This document shows, piece after piece, positions 10,304 to 18,652 of a stretch of DNA of 64,000 bases. Every line of letters starts with the position of its first letter. The stretch's first letter is position 1. Both the position numbers and the translations under genes were made by a program. Source of the DNA: Pseudophaeobacter sp. EL27 (GTDB lineage: Bacteria; Pseudomonadota; Alphaproteobacteria; Rhodobacterales; Rhodobacteraceae); NCBI RefSeq assembly GCF_900313025.1, contig NZ_OMPQ01000011.1, forward strand, positions 1-64,000. The letters run 5' to 3'. The notes beneath the pieces were generated by a model. It did no database searches and was not told where the DNA came from. It saw only the letters and a program-made list of their open reading frames with translations.

Positions 10304-11170
10304 CTATTCAGCAGCCAAGGGTGCTTGATCCTCGGCAATCCTGATCTGGGAGATTTTGGCGGCAACCTGGCTTATGAGCTCTCGAAAACCCACGAAGTTC
10401 TCATTTGGACGGACCTTGGCCTCATTCATATAAAGAGAGCGGTCAATCTCTACCTGAACAGCATGTTGGCCCCGCGATGGGCGCCCATAGGTGCGGGTTA
10501 TATAGGCGCCGGCAAAAGGCGCATTGCGCGCCACCCGCAGCCCAGCTCCAACAAAGGCCTCTTCAATCTGATCCATAACTGCTGCCCCGGCAGAGGCGCC
10601 AAACCGATCCCCCAGAACCACCTCTGGCAAAACAGAGCCGCGCGCGGGCAATGTTGCCACCGCCTCATGCGGCATGGAATGGCAATCGATCAGTACGGAA
10701 TGGCCAAACCGCCCTTGCGCCTGCCGCATCAACCCCTGCAACGCCCCATGATAGGGATGCCAGTATTCCTGAATGCGCCGTTGCGCTTCTTGCTGTGGTA
10801 ACTTGCCCCGATAGATCGCCCGGCCATTTGCGACCACGCGGGGAATCACCCCCAGTCCTGAAGCAACCCGAGGATTCTGTCCCCGGTGCGCCACACCTTC
10901 GATCAGGGCCGGGTCCAGCTCTTCTACCGCCCGGTTAAGATCCAAAAAGGCGCGCGGCTTGATTGCTGTAAGCAAAGGTGCCCCGAATCTGGGCACATCG
11001 GCAAAAAGCTGGTCCACAAAGGCATCTTCCGAGCTGCGAATCTGTTTGGCATTCAAAATCGTGCTCTGCAAAAAGGCAGAATCGTAGTCACAACCGCTAT
11101 GTGGCGAGGCAAAAACCACCGGCGAAGTCAGTTCAGCCGGAGAAAAGACGGAAAATGCTTGCTTTGACAT
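10304..11170 (-). CDS. N-formylglutamate amidohydrolase family protein
   Basis: 288-residue zinc hydrolase of the N-formylglutamate amidohydrolase family (HutG-like), which releases formate and glutamate at the end of one histidine degradation route. Family motifs are VFASPHSGCDY near the N terminus, AFLDLNRAVEELDP, VIPRVVANGRAIYRGKL, VLIDCHSMP and YGRPSRGQHAVQVEIDRSLYMNE. Histidine and acidic residues in PHSG, DCHSMP and the last motif are the likely metal ligands. The ATG at 11170 is preferred over a TTG 57 nt upstream. No other hut genes are nearby, so the physiological substrate is uncertain. Confidence 0.88.
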   Translation of the reverse strand: MSKQAFSVFSPAELTSPVVFASPHSGCDYDSAFLQSTILNAKQIRSSEDAFVDQLFADVPRFGAPLLTAIKPRAFLDLNRAVEELDPALIEGVAHRGQNPRVASGLGVIPRVVANGRAIYRGKLPQQEAQRRIQEYWHPYHGALQGLMRQAQGRFGHSVLIDCHSMPHEAVATLPARGSVLPEVVLGDRFGASAGAAVMDQIEEAFVGAGLRVARNAPFAGAYITRTYGRPSRGQHAVQVEIDRSLYMNEAKVRPNENFVGFRELISQVAAKISQIRIAEDQAPLAAE

Positions 11171-11327
11171 AGGTGCTTCTGCCCTTGGTTTCTGGAAATC
11201 ACCATAGAGCGAAAATTCTAGTATCAAAAGCTCTTGCGCCCCTCCGCGACTCTGATTATAGACCCCTTCACCGGCGCGGTTCTCCGCGTCCCAATCATTT
11301 TGGGACAGGGGGTCGCAAGGGTTTCAT

Positions 11328-11402
11328 GGGCGCTTAGCTCAGCGGTAGAGCACTTCGTTGACATCGAAGGGGTCACAAGTTCGAACCTTGTAGTGCCCAC
11401 CA
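11328..11402 (+). tRNA. tRNA-Val(GAC)
   Basis: A complete 75-nt cloverleaf. The acceptor stem pairs GGGCGCT with AGTGCCC (one G-U). The D arm is GCTCAGCGGTAGAGC, the anticodon arm CTTCGTTGACATCGAAG with anticodon GAC, and the T arm ACAAGTTCGAACCTTGT. The genomic CCA is encoded (11400-11402). Confidence 0.95.
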
Positions 11403-11481
11403 TGAATTCAATGTTTTAACCATTCGGTTGGAACACCCGCAACCCAGGCGCTGGTTCGCGCCGCAGAACAGGAGAATGACT

Positions 11482-11607
11482 ATGAAAGTCAAGAACTCGC
11501 TCCGCTCGCTCAAGAACCGGCACCGTGATTGCCGCATTGTGCGTCGCAAGGGCCGCGTCTACGTGATCAACAAGACACAGCCGCGCTTCAAAGCACGCCA
11601 GGGCTGA
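11482..11607 (+). CDS. rpmJ: Ribosomal protein L36 (41 residues)
   Basis: Short basic ribosomal protein of the 50S subunit. The translation begins [18 protein letters not shown] and ends [13 protein letters not shown], the alphaproteobacterial L36 form of 41 residues. This is the long variant that lacks most zinc-binding cysteines (one Cys, at about 17). AGGAGAATGACT precedes the ATG. It is transcribed alone, followed directly by a terminator. Confidence 0.97.
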   Translation: MKVKNSLRSLKNRHRDCRIVRRKGRVYVINKTQPRFKARQG

Positions 11608-11633
11608 GACTAAGATCTCGCTCTAATCGGAAG

Positions 11634-11660
11634 AACCGCATCCCCGGATGCGGTTTTTTT
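11634..11660 (+). terminator. Terminator after rpmJ
   Basis: AACCGCAT and ATGCGGTT form a perfect stem around CCCCGG, followed by a run of T residues. It lies 27 nt after the rpmJ stop. Confidence 0.9.
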
Positions 11661-11812
11661 GTGTTTGGAGGTTGCCTTACCCTCCCTGCCAACGACTTCC
11701 TTCAAAATTGCTCCCACGAATCTCCCACGTGGATTCCCGTCTGAAAATTTTCCGATGGTTTTTGTCAGTTTTTGTTTCCCTTCTCCAAGTTTTTCTATAA
11801 TTGACAAAATCA

Positions 11813-11824
11813 GTCGGAAACTCC
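11813..11824 (+). promoter_or_regulatory. 12-bp element before fbpA shared with fbpB
   Basis: GTCGGAAACTCC lies 38 bp before the fbpA start, just after TTGACAAAATCA. The same twelve bases occur 55-66 bp before fbpB (16271-16282). The surroundings differ. Shared iron-responsive control is an attractive explanation because the two proteins form one transporter. The regulator is not identifiable from sequence. Confidence 0.45.
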
Positions 11825-11861
11825 GCACCACATTCGCAGATTTTTGTAGATCGGAATCACT

Positions 11862-12878
11862 ATGTTGAAAGCCACCACAATCCTCGCAGGCGCACTTGCG
11901 GCCACAGTTGCAACTTCGGCCGCAGCCGAAGGTGAGTTGAACCTCTATTCCTCGCGCCACTATGACACCGACGAGCGTCTGTACTCGGATTTTGAAGAAG
12001 CCACCGGCATCACCATCAACCGAATCGAAGGCAAGGCCGACGAGCTGATCGCCCGTATGGTTGCCGAAGGTGCAAACTCTCCAGCTGATATCCTGCTGAC
12101 CGTTGACACCTCTCGCCTGGCCCGCGCCAAAGATGCAGGCATTCTGCAATCCGTGGACAGCGACGTACTGGAAGCCAAGGTTCCCGGCTACATCCAGGAC
12201 ACTGACAACCAGTGGTTTGGCTTCTCGCAGCGCGCCCGGATCATCTTCTTCGACAAGAACGACGTGGCAAACCCGCCGCGCACCTATCTGGACCTTGCCG
12301 ATCCCGCCTATAAGGGCCTGGTCTGCATCCGCTCCTCGACCAACACCTATAACCAGACATTGCTGGCTTCGATCGTGACGCATCACGGTTCTGAGGTTGC
12401 GGCGGACTGGGCCAAAGGCGTTGTGGCCAATATGGCGCGTGCCCCTCAGGGCGGTGACACCGACCAAATGCGCGGCATCGTCTCGGGTGAGTGCGAAATC
12501 GCGGTTGGCAACAGCTACTACTTTGCCCGTTCGATCCGCAAAAACGTCAAAGGTCTGTCCGACGACCGCGACATGATCGGCTGGGTCTTCCCCTCGCAGG
12601 ATGCTGAAGGCGCCCATATGAACCTGTCGGGTGGCGGCGTTGCAGCCCATGCCCCAAACCGTGACAACGCGGTGAAGTTCCTGGAATACCTCGCCTCGGA
12701 TCAGGCGCAGCAGTATTTCTCATCCGGCAACGATGAATACCCCGGCGTTCCAGGCGTGGCTCTGGCCCCCAGCATTGCCGCACTCGGTCACTTCAAACCC
12801 GATGATGTGAGCCTGGCCGATGTCGCCAAGAACATCCCCGAAGCTCAGAAGATCTTCAATGAGGCTGGCTGGGAATAA
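11862..12878 (+). CDS. fbpA: Ferric-iron ABC transporter periplasmic binding protein
   Basis: 338-residue FbpA/FutA/AfuA-type binding protein that captures Fe(III) in the periplasm for the FbpB permease. A Sec signal peptide (MLKATTILAGALAATVATSA, AAA cleavage near residue 23) precedes ELNLYSSRHYDTDERLY, typical of the family. The adjacent tyrosines that bind ferric iron are in GNSYYFARSI. The terminal FNEAGW is also conserved. The upstream 200 bp are unusually A/T-rich and hold the element shared with fbpB. No ATPase gene lies nearby, so the third subunit must be elsewhere. Confidence 0.94.
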   Translation: MLKATTILAGALAATVATSAAAEGELNLYSSRHYDTDERLYSDFEEATGITINRIEGKADELIARMVAEGANSPADILLTVDTSRLARAKDAGILQSVDSDVLEAKVPGYIQDTDNQWFGFSQRARIIFFDKNDVANPPRTYLDLADPAYKGLVCIRSSTNTYNQTLLASIVTHHGSEVAADWAKGVVANMARAPQGGDTDQMRGIVSGECEIAVGNSYYFARSIRKNVKGLSDDRDMIGWVFPSQDAEGAHMNLSGGGVAAHAPNRDNAVKFLEYLASDQAQQYFSSGNDEYPGVPGVALAPSIAALGHFKPDDVSLADVAKNIPEAQKIFNEAGWE

Positions 12879-12917
12879 GCCCCAACCTGTCTTTTGATCT
12901 GATGAAATTTTAAGCAG

Positions 12918-12941
12918 GGCGCGGGGAAATTCGCGCCTTTT
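12918..12941 (+). terminator. Terminator after fbpA
   Basis: GGCGCG (12918-12923) pairs with CGCGCC (12932-12937) around GGGAAATT and is followed by TTTT. It lies 40 nt after the fbpA stop. Confidence 0.6.
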
Positions 12942-13012
12942 GCACGTCTTGATCTTTGCCTGACGCAAGACTGCTGGCACCCTCTGCCCATCCAATGCTC
13001 GGAGCCAGAAAA

Positions 13013-13552
13013 ATGTCGACCACATCCTCCCCGATCATTCGCCAACTCACGGGCGCAGAACTCAGCCAACACCTTGAGACGCTCAGCCAGATATTGGTGC
13101 AGACAGTAGCTGCAGGTGCCAGCGTTGGCTTTATCATGCCCTTTACCAGCACTGACGCCGGTGCCTTTTGGCAAGATCGTGTTTTCCCCGCCGTAGAGCG
13201 TGGCGACGCGCTGCTATTTGGCGCCTTTCTGGAAGGAAAACTGCAAGGCACCGTGCAGCTGGTCATCGCCCTGCCCCCCAATCAGCCCCATCGCGGAGAT
13301 GTCGCCAAGCTCCTGGTTCACCCGGAGGCACGCCGCGCCGGGTTGGGTCGCGCCCTGATGCTGAGGCTGGAGGAGGAGGCGCGGCGCCTGGGCAAGGTCC
13401 TTTTGGTGCTGGACACCCGGTCTGGCGACCCTTCGCAACGGCTCTATGAAGGTCTCGGCTATCAGGTCGCAGGCTCTATCCCGGGCTTTTGCCGCAACCC
13501 AAGGACCGAGACCTATGAGGCCACAACCTATCTCTACAAGTCACTGAACTAG
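13013..13552 (+). CDS. GNAT-family N-acetyltransferase
   Basis: 179-residue single-domain GNAT protein that would move an acetyl group from acetyl-CoA to an unknown amine. The acetyl-CoA-binding motif A is LLVHPEARRAGLGRALM, following strand V-A-K-L, and motif B ends in LYEGLGYQVAGSIPGF. The ATG at 13013 has GGAG nine bases upstream; longer in-frame starts are less well supported. It follows the fbpA terminator and precedes cobW-like by about 100 bp on the same strand. Confidence 0.85.
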   Translation: MSTTSSPIIRQLTGAELSQHLETLSQILVQTVAAGASVGFIMPFTSTDAGAFWQDRVFPAVERGDALLFGAFLEGKLQGTVQLVIALPPNQPHRGDVAKLLVHPEARRAGLGRALMLRLEEEARRLGKVLLVLDTRSGDPSQRLYEGLGYQVAGSIPGFCRNPRTETYEATTYLYKSLN

Positions 13553-13656
13553 TTGACTGGACCGGGTTGACTCAAATGCCTATAGCTCGCAACGAGCAAT
13601 CAGGCAGGAGGCCCCATGTTTCGCATTTCATCTCCCCTTCTCCGGGGCCGATCCAA

Positions 13657-14520
13657 ATGAACCGCCTGCCTGTCACTATTCTCAGCGGGTATCTTGGCGC
13701 GGGCAAAACCACCCTGATCAACCGACTTTTGGCAGAGGACCACGGGCTGCGGCTGATGGTGGTGGTCAATGATTTTGGCGCCGTGAACATCGACGACGCC
13801 CTGATCGAGGCCGAAGAAGGCCAGACCCTGGCGCTGACCAATGGCTGTATCTGCTGCAGCATGGATCAAGACCTGCAAATGGCCCTGCGCAGAATCGTCC
13901 TTCAGGCGGAGCGTCCGGATCACATCCTGATCGAGGCCAGCGGCGTGTCGGACCCTTCCGCGATCGCTGACACAGTGCAAGGCATCCCCGAACTCAGCTA
14001 TGGCGGCATTGTTACCCTGGTAGATGGCGACAACGCTGTTGAATTGCTGGCGGATGAGTCCGTCGCCGATTTGGTACGCCAACAGATCCGCAGCGCTGAT
14101 TTGGTTTTGGTGAGTAAAACTGCAGACCTGCCGCAGGATCTGAAGGCGCAGCTGACCCAGATCCGCGCGCGCGGCTTGCGGGTGATGGATGACACCCCCC
14201 TGGCAGACCTGCTGTTTGATCTCCTGCCCCTGCCGCAGGGCCACAGCAACGCCAAGGCGCATCCGGCATTCACCACTTGGCAGTTCCAAAGCCAGAACCC
14301 CGTGGATCGCCGTCTCCTGGGGGATAAACTGGCAGATCGACCCAAAGGGCTGTATCGGATGAAGGGGTTCGTGCTGACCTCAGGCGGGGCCTATGCGCTG
14401 CATATCGTTGGCCAAAATGTAGAGGCCAAACGCTGCGACGCGCAGCAAACCCAACTGGTGGCTTTGGGGCCCAGGGATCAGATCAGCCGCGATGAGATCG
14501 AAGCCTGGTGGACCAGATAA
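13657..14520 (+). CDS. CobW/COG0523-family P-loop GTPase
   Basis: 287-residue G3E-family GTPase. These proteins act as metallochaperones or insertases for zinc, cobalt or other metals. The Walker A is SGYLGAGKTTL (about 10-20), the metal-binding C-x-C-C signature is NGCICCS (Cys64, 66, 67), and ASGVSDPSAIADT holds the switch region. The C-terminal CobW_C domain (about 205-285) is short. The start at 13657 places the P-loop at the usual distance; an upstream TTG frame adds residues without family resemblance. It lies between fbpA and convergent fbpB; the client metal is unknown. Confidence 0.9.
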   Translation: MNRLPVTILSGYLGAGKTTLINRLLAEDHGLRLMVVVNDFGAVNIDDALIEAEEGQTLALTNGCICCSMDQDLQMALRRIVLQAERPDHILIEASGVSDPSAIADTVQGIPELSYGGIVTLVDGDNAVELLADESVADLVRQQIRSADLVLVSKTADLPQDLKAQLTQIRARGLRVMDDTPLADLLFDLLPLPQGHSNAKAHPAFTTWQFQSQNPVDRRLLGDKLADRPKGLYRMKGFVLTSGGAYALHIVGQNVEAKRCDAQQTQLVALGPRDQISRDEIEAWWTR

Positions 14521-14539
14521 ACGCTTGCCGCTGGAAAGC

Positions 14540-16216
14540 CTAGCGGCGCCCCACCTGCCGACAGATCAGAATCACCGGCAGCAACCCTACCGCCACAATC
14601 ACCAGCGAGGGAACCGCTGCGCCCTCCAGCCGCTCATCCGAGGCAAGCCGATAAGCCTGCACCGCCAGGGTGTCGTAATTGAAGGGCCGCATGATCAGGG
14701 TGGCCGGCAGCTCCTTCATCACATCGACAAAGACAATCAGCAGCGCCGTCAGCAGGCTGGGTGTGAGCATCGGCAGATGCACCCGGCGCAGCATCCCCAA
14801 CGGCCCCTGCCCCAGCGACCGCGCCGCCGAATCCATATTGGCATGCACCGTGGACTGGCCACTTTCATAGGCACCCAGCGCTGCCGCCAGAAAGCGCACC
14901 ATATAGGCCGCCACCAAAAGCCAGATCGAGCCGGAAATCAGCAGCCCCGTGCGGATCTCAAAATTGGCCCGCATCCAGGCATCCAGCGTATTGTCAAAGG
15001 CGGCAAAGGGCACCATCAGCCCCACTGCAATCACCCCGCCGGGAACCGCATAGCCCAGCCGGGACATATAAGCCGCCGCCGAGGAAGGCCGTCCCGGCCT
15101 TAGCCGCTGATAGAACCCCAGACAGATCGCGGCCAGCACCGTCAGCATTGCCGCCAATGTCGCCAGGGTCAGGGAGTTCTGCAAGAAGGCAATATAGCGA
15201 CGGCTCAGCAGATCCTGCTCCGACTGCAGCCCCATATTGAACAGGATGATAACCGGTAGCAAAAAACCAAAACAAACCGGTAGCGCGCAAAGCACCCAAG
15301 CCCCCGCAGACTGCCAGCCTTTGAGATCTGCTGGCGGCATTGCCGCATGCTGCTTACCCGCCTGGTGATAGCGCGCCTTGCCGCGCGTGGAGCGCTCCAC
15401 CACCGCCAGAACCAGGGCAAAAATCAGCAGGCACAGCGCCAGTTGCGCGGCCCCGGCGCGGTCTCCCATGGAAAACCAGCTGGTGTAGATCCCGGTGGCA
15501 AAGGTCTGCACCCCAAAATAGGAGACGGTGCCAAAATCCGCGATGGTCTCCATTACCGCCAGCAGCACCCCTGAGGCAATTGCCGGGCGCGCCATCGGCA
15601 GGCTGACCAGCCAAAAGGCCTGAAACGCGTTCTTTCCCAGCGCCCGCGCCGCCAGAAAGGCTCCGCCGCTTTGCTGCAAAAACGCAGCCCGCGCCAGCAG
15701 ATAGACGTAAGGATAGAGCACCAGCACCAGCATCGCTGCAGCCCCCCCCAGGGAGCGGATCTCGGGGAACCAGTAATCGCGCGGGCCCCAACCGGTTATC
15801 TGACGCAGGCTGGTTTGAACAATGCCGGGGTGATCCAGGATAAAGGTATAGGCATAGGCCAGCACATAGGCCGGAAAGGCCAGCGGCAGCACCAGAGCGA
15901 TCTCAAAAAACCGCACACCGGGAAACCGGGTCATGGTCACCAGCCAGGCGGCGCCAACACCAATACCCAGGGTGCCAACCGAGACCAGAGCAACCAGCCC
16001 AAAGGTGGTCAGCGCATAGCCAGTCAATACGGTTTCAGCCAGATGCTGAATAGTATCAGTGCCGCCAGTCAGCGCCGCCAGCGCAACCGCAACCATTGGC
16101 AGGATACAAGAGAGCGCCACGCACCAGGCCAGAAAGGAAAACACCTCTGTTCCGGAGCGTTTCCCCCGGCGGTTGCCCTTTGGGGCGTATTCTTCGGTCT
16201 CGCTCACGGCAGTCAT
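14540..16216 (-). CDS. fbpB: Ferric-iron ABC transporter permease (fused two-half type)
   Basis: 558-residue inner-membrane permease with about twelve transmembrane helices in two similar halves, the FbpB/SfuB/FutB arrangement. Each half has an EAA-type loop for the ATPase: ARALGKNAFQAFWLVSLP in the first and ARSLGQGPLGMLRRVHLP in the second. The ATG at 16216 gives a short cytoplasmic N terminus before the first helix; the frame upstream is not membrane-like. It is 1.7 kb from fbpA and convergent with the GTPase gene, so binding protein and permease are not co-transcribed. Confidence 0.92.
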   Translation of the reverse strand: MTAVSETEEYAPKGNRRGKRSGTEVFSFLAWCVALSCILPMVAVALAALTGGTDTIQHLAETVLTGYALTTFGLVALVSVGTLGIGVGAAWLVTMTRFPGVRFFEIALVLPLAFPAYVLAYAYTFILDHPGIVQTSLRQITGWGPRDYWFPEIRSLGGAAAMLVLVLYPYVYLLARAAFLQQSGGAFLAARALGKNAFQAFWLVSLPMARPAIASGVLLAVMETIADFGTVSYFGVQTFATGIYTSWFSMGDRAGAAQLALCLLIFALVLAVVERSTRGKARYHQAGKQHAAMPPADLKGWQSAGAWVLCALPVCFGFLLPVIILFNMGLQSEQDLLSRRYIAFLQNSLTLATLAAMLTVLAAICLGFYQRLRPGRPSSAAAYMSRLGYAVPGGVIAVGLMVPFAAFDNTLDAWMRANFEIRTGLLISGSIWLLVAAYMVRFLAAALGAYESGQSTVHANMDSAARSLGQGPLGMLRRVHLPMLTPSLLTALLIVFVDVMKELPATLIMRPFNYDTLAVQAYRLASDERLEGAAVPSLVIVAVGLLPVILICRQVGRR

Positions 16217-16270
16217 TTGTCCGGCTCTTGGCAGTCTACTTCGCTCTATCCCCCTTATGCGATCATTTTG

Positions 16271-16282
16271 GTCGGAAACTCC
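16271..16282 (-). promoter_or_regulatory. 12-bp element before fbpB shared with fbpA
   Basis: The plus-strand word GTCGGAAACTCC is identical to 11813-11824 before fbpA. Here it sits in the opposite orientation relative to its gene, so if it is an operator it should work in both orientations. Confidence 0.4.
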
Positions 16283-16336
16283 AGCGAGAAACCAGAGGCT
16301 GCGGGATCTGCAGCCACTACCTCCTGCCCTTTGGCC

Positions 16337-16363
16337 AAAAAAATCCCCCCGACAGCCGTCAGG
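16337..16363 (-). terminator. Terminator after the liv-paaK operon
   Basis: On the minus strand CCTGAC and GTCGGG form a short stem around GGCT (one G-U), followed by GGGA and seven T residues. It lies about 80 nt after the PaaK-like stop and before fbpB. Confidence 0.5.
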
Positions 16364-16445
16364 CACATCGGAGGGAAAGAACACCGACAAGCGGTGCGGG
16401 GATTGAAGGAGCCCCTCAGCGAGGGCAGAGGGCTCTGGAATTTTC

Positions 16446-17663
16446 TCAGTCGTAGCTGCGCTGATCCTCGATCACCAGGCCATCCTTGGGCAGTGCGTCA
16501 GGTGCGACTACTTCGATCTTACCCTTCATTTTCAGCACTTCGATCACCGATTTACCAAAGGTGATTTCGTCACCCCCTTTGGCTTCGATCTGCACGGTCA
16601 TGGTGTCCATTTCACCATCGCGGGCTGCAATCACCCGGGCCTTGACGATCTCATCATGTTTTTCAACCAGAGCGGCGACCTGTTCAGGGCGGACAAACAT
16701 GCCTTTGATCTTGGTAGTCTGATCGGCACGACCCATCCAACCCTTGATCCGCATATTGGTCCGACCGCAGGGCGAAACACCCGGCATCATCGCCGACAGG
16801 TCACCCGTGGCAAAGCGGATCAACGGATAGTCAGGGTTCAGCGTGGTCACAACAACTTCGCCCACTTCGCCCGGAGCCACCGGCGTGCCGGTGCCAGGGG
16901 TCACGATCTCGACGATGACATTTTCATCAACGATCATCCCCTCCATCGCGGCACTCTCATAGGCGATATTGCCTAGATCAGCCGTGGCGTAGCTTTGCAG
17001 ACAGGTGATCCCGCGATCTGCATATTCCTGACGCAGGCTGGGGAACAGTGCACCGCCGCCAACAGCCGCTTTGGTGAAGCCCAGCTTGATGCCCATGGCT
17101 TCGGCCTTGTCCAGGATAACCTTCAGATAATCCGGCGTGCCAGCATAGGCTGTGGCACCAACGTCGCGGGCGGCAGTCACCTGCAGCTCCGTCTGGCCGG
17201 TACCGGCTGGCAGCACGGCGGCGCCAACGGCGCGCGCACCGCTTTCAAAGATCATACCCGCAGGCGTTAGGTGGTAGCCAAAGCAGTTCTGCACCACATC
17301 GCCCTGACCAATGCCAACCGCATGCAGGAAACGCCCCATGCGCCACCAATCGTGATCCACCCCACCCGGTTCATAGATCGGACCCGGAGATTGGAAGATA
17401 TGGGCAAAGCCAGAGGCTGGTTTCACAGTAAAACCACCAAAGGGCGCATTGCCGCCCTGGGCTTTGCTCAGGTCAGATTTGCGCAGCACCGGCAGGGCCG
17501 CCAGATCTGCAGCCGAGGTAATGCTACTGGCATCCAGGCCGCCCAGGCTACCGGCATAGCCCGTGGCCGTTTGCGCCAGAGCAATCTGCCCCGGCAGAGC
17601 CGCAGCAAGATCACTGGCGCGCTGATCGTCTGAACGCGTTTCAAGGGTATCAAAATAGGTCAT
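16446..17663 (-). CDS. PaaK-like AMP-forming CoA ligase
   Basis: 405-residue member of the phenylacetate-CoA ligase branch of the ANL superfamily, which activates an aryl or other organic acid via an acyl-adenylate. The nucleotide-binding region corresponds to FQSPGPIYEPGG, where P-loop Ser/Thr-Gly residues are reduced. YPLIRFATGDLSAM holds the conserved Asp of the adenylate site, and MFVRPEQVAAL begins the mobile C-terminal domain. It is shorter than classical PaaK (about 430-440). Last gene of the liv operon, 18 bp after livF, so its substrate is probably what the transporter imports. The exact acid cannot be read. Confidence 0.82.
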   Translation of the reverse strand: MTYFDTLETRSDDQRASDLAAALPGQIALAQTATGYAGSLGGLDASSITSAADLAALPVLRKSDLSKAQGGNAPFGGFTVKPASGFAHIFQSPGPIYEPGGVDHDWWRMGRFLHAVGIGQGDVVQNCFGYHLTPAGMIFESGARAVGAAVLPAGTGQTELQVTAARDVGATAYAGTPDYLKVILDKAEAMGIKLGFTKAAVGGGALFPSLRQEYADRGITCLQSYATADLGNIAYESAAMEGMIVDENVIVEIVTPGTGTPVAPGEVGEVVVTTLNPDYPLIRFATGDLSAMMPGVSPCGRTNMRIKGWMGRADQTTKIKGMFVRPEQVAALVEKHDEIVKARVIAARDGEMDTMTVQIEAKGGDEITFGKSVIEVLKMKGKIEVVAPDALPKDGLVIEDQRSYD

Positions 17664-17681
17664 TTGCTCACCATCACTCCC

Positions 17682-18518
17682 TTAGCTCAACCACCGCTTA
17701 CGACGGCGATAGGAGCGCACATCCCGGAAGCTCTTGCGGCCCTCATCCGACATGCCAAGGTAAAATTCTTTAACATCAGGGTTTTCACGCAGTTCAGCGG
17801 CAGGGCCATCCATCACCACCCGACCGGATTCCAGAATATAACCGTAGTGGGCATAGCGCAGCGCCACGTTGGTGTTCTGTTCGGCCAAGAGGAAGGTCAC
17901 CCCTTCCTGTTCGTTGATCGACTTCACGATTTCAAAGATCTGCTCCACCAACTGTGGCGCCAGACCCATGGAAGGCTCGTCCAGAAGAATGGTCTCAGGG
18001 CGGCTCATCAGGGCGCGGCCCATGGCGACCATCTGCTGTTCACCGCCAGAGGTATAGCCAGCCTGGCTTTTGCGGCGTTCTTTCAGACGTGGGAAATAGT
18101 TGTAAACCATTTCAAGGTCTTGCTGAATGTTTGCGCCGCCATCAGAACGGGTATAGGCGCCGGTCAGCAGGTTTTCTTCTACCGTCAGGTGCTCAAAACA
18201 ATGACGCCCTTCCATCACCTGGATCACGCCGTTGCGCACCAGTTCGGCGGGATCTGCATCGTGAACATTCTTGCCACGGTATTTCACCGATCCCTTGGTC
18301 ACCTCGCCGCGTTCTGATCGCAGCAGGTTCGAGATCGCCTTGAGTGTGGTGGTCTTACCGGCACCGTTGCCGCCCAAAAGCGCAGTGATGCCGCCTTTTG
18401 GGACATTGAGGCTGACGCCTTTCAGCACCAGGATCACGTGATTGTAGATCACCTCGATATTGTTGACCTCTAGCAGGGTCTCGGCCTGCACATCAGTGGT
18501 GTTGGCTGCATCCAGCAT
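17682..18518 (-). CDS. livF: LivF-type ABC transporter ATPase
   Basis: 278-residue ATPase of a branched-chain amino acid-type (HAAT) importer. Walker A is GGNGAGKTTTLK, the signature is TSGGEQQMVAMGRAL and Walker B is TILLDEPSMGLAP. Residues after about 230 extend beyond E. coli LivF and end in a basic tail (YRRRKRW). The ATG at 18518 has GAGGAC upstream; an in-frame TTG three bases earlier is less likely. It follows the binding-protein gene after a hairpin. Confidence 0.93.
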   Translation of the reverse strand: MLDAANTTDVQAETLLEVNNIEVIYNHVILVLKGVSLNVPKGGITALLGGNGAGKTTTLKAISNLLRSERGEVTKGSVKYRGKNVHDADPAELVRNGVIQVMEGRHCFEHLTVEENLLTGAYTRSDGGANIQQDLEMVYNYFPRLKERRKSQAGYTSGGEQQMVAMGRALMSRPETILLDEPSMGLAPQLVEQIFEIVKSINEQEGVTFLLAEQNTNVALRYAHYGYILESGRVVMDGPAAELRENPDVKEFYLGMSDEGRKSFRDVRSYRRRKRWLS

Positions 18519-18617
18519 CAAAGCTTGTCCTCATACGGTCCAGGGCGCTGTGTTTTTGGCGCGTCCGGGTCTGTTTGGTGTGGCGCGGCAAACCGAGGCC
18601 GCCGCGCCGGATTAAGT

Positions 18618-18645
18618 TCTGACCCCACAGTTTAGTGGGGTCAGA
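18618..18645 (-). terminator. Intercistronic hairpin between binding protein and livF
   Basis: TCTGACCCCAC (18618-18628) and GTGGGGTCAGA (18635-18645) form a perfect 11-bp stem with a six-base loop. No T-run follows on the minus strand. In operons such hairpins often protect the 3' end of the abundant binding-protein message or cause partial termination, so less ATPase is made. Confidence 0.7.
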
Positions 18646-18652
18646 GAAGCGC

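Noticed and set aside
11700-11861. Naming a specific Fur, Irr or RirA box before fbpA
   Set aside because: No sequence there matches a consensus I can state with certainty; only the shared 12-mer is reported.
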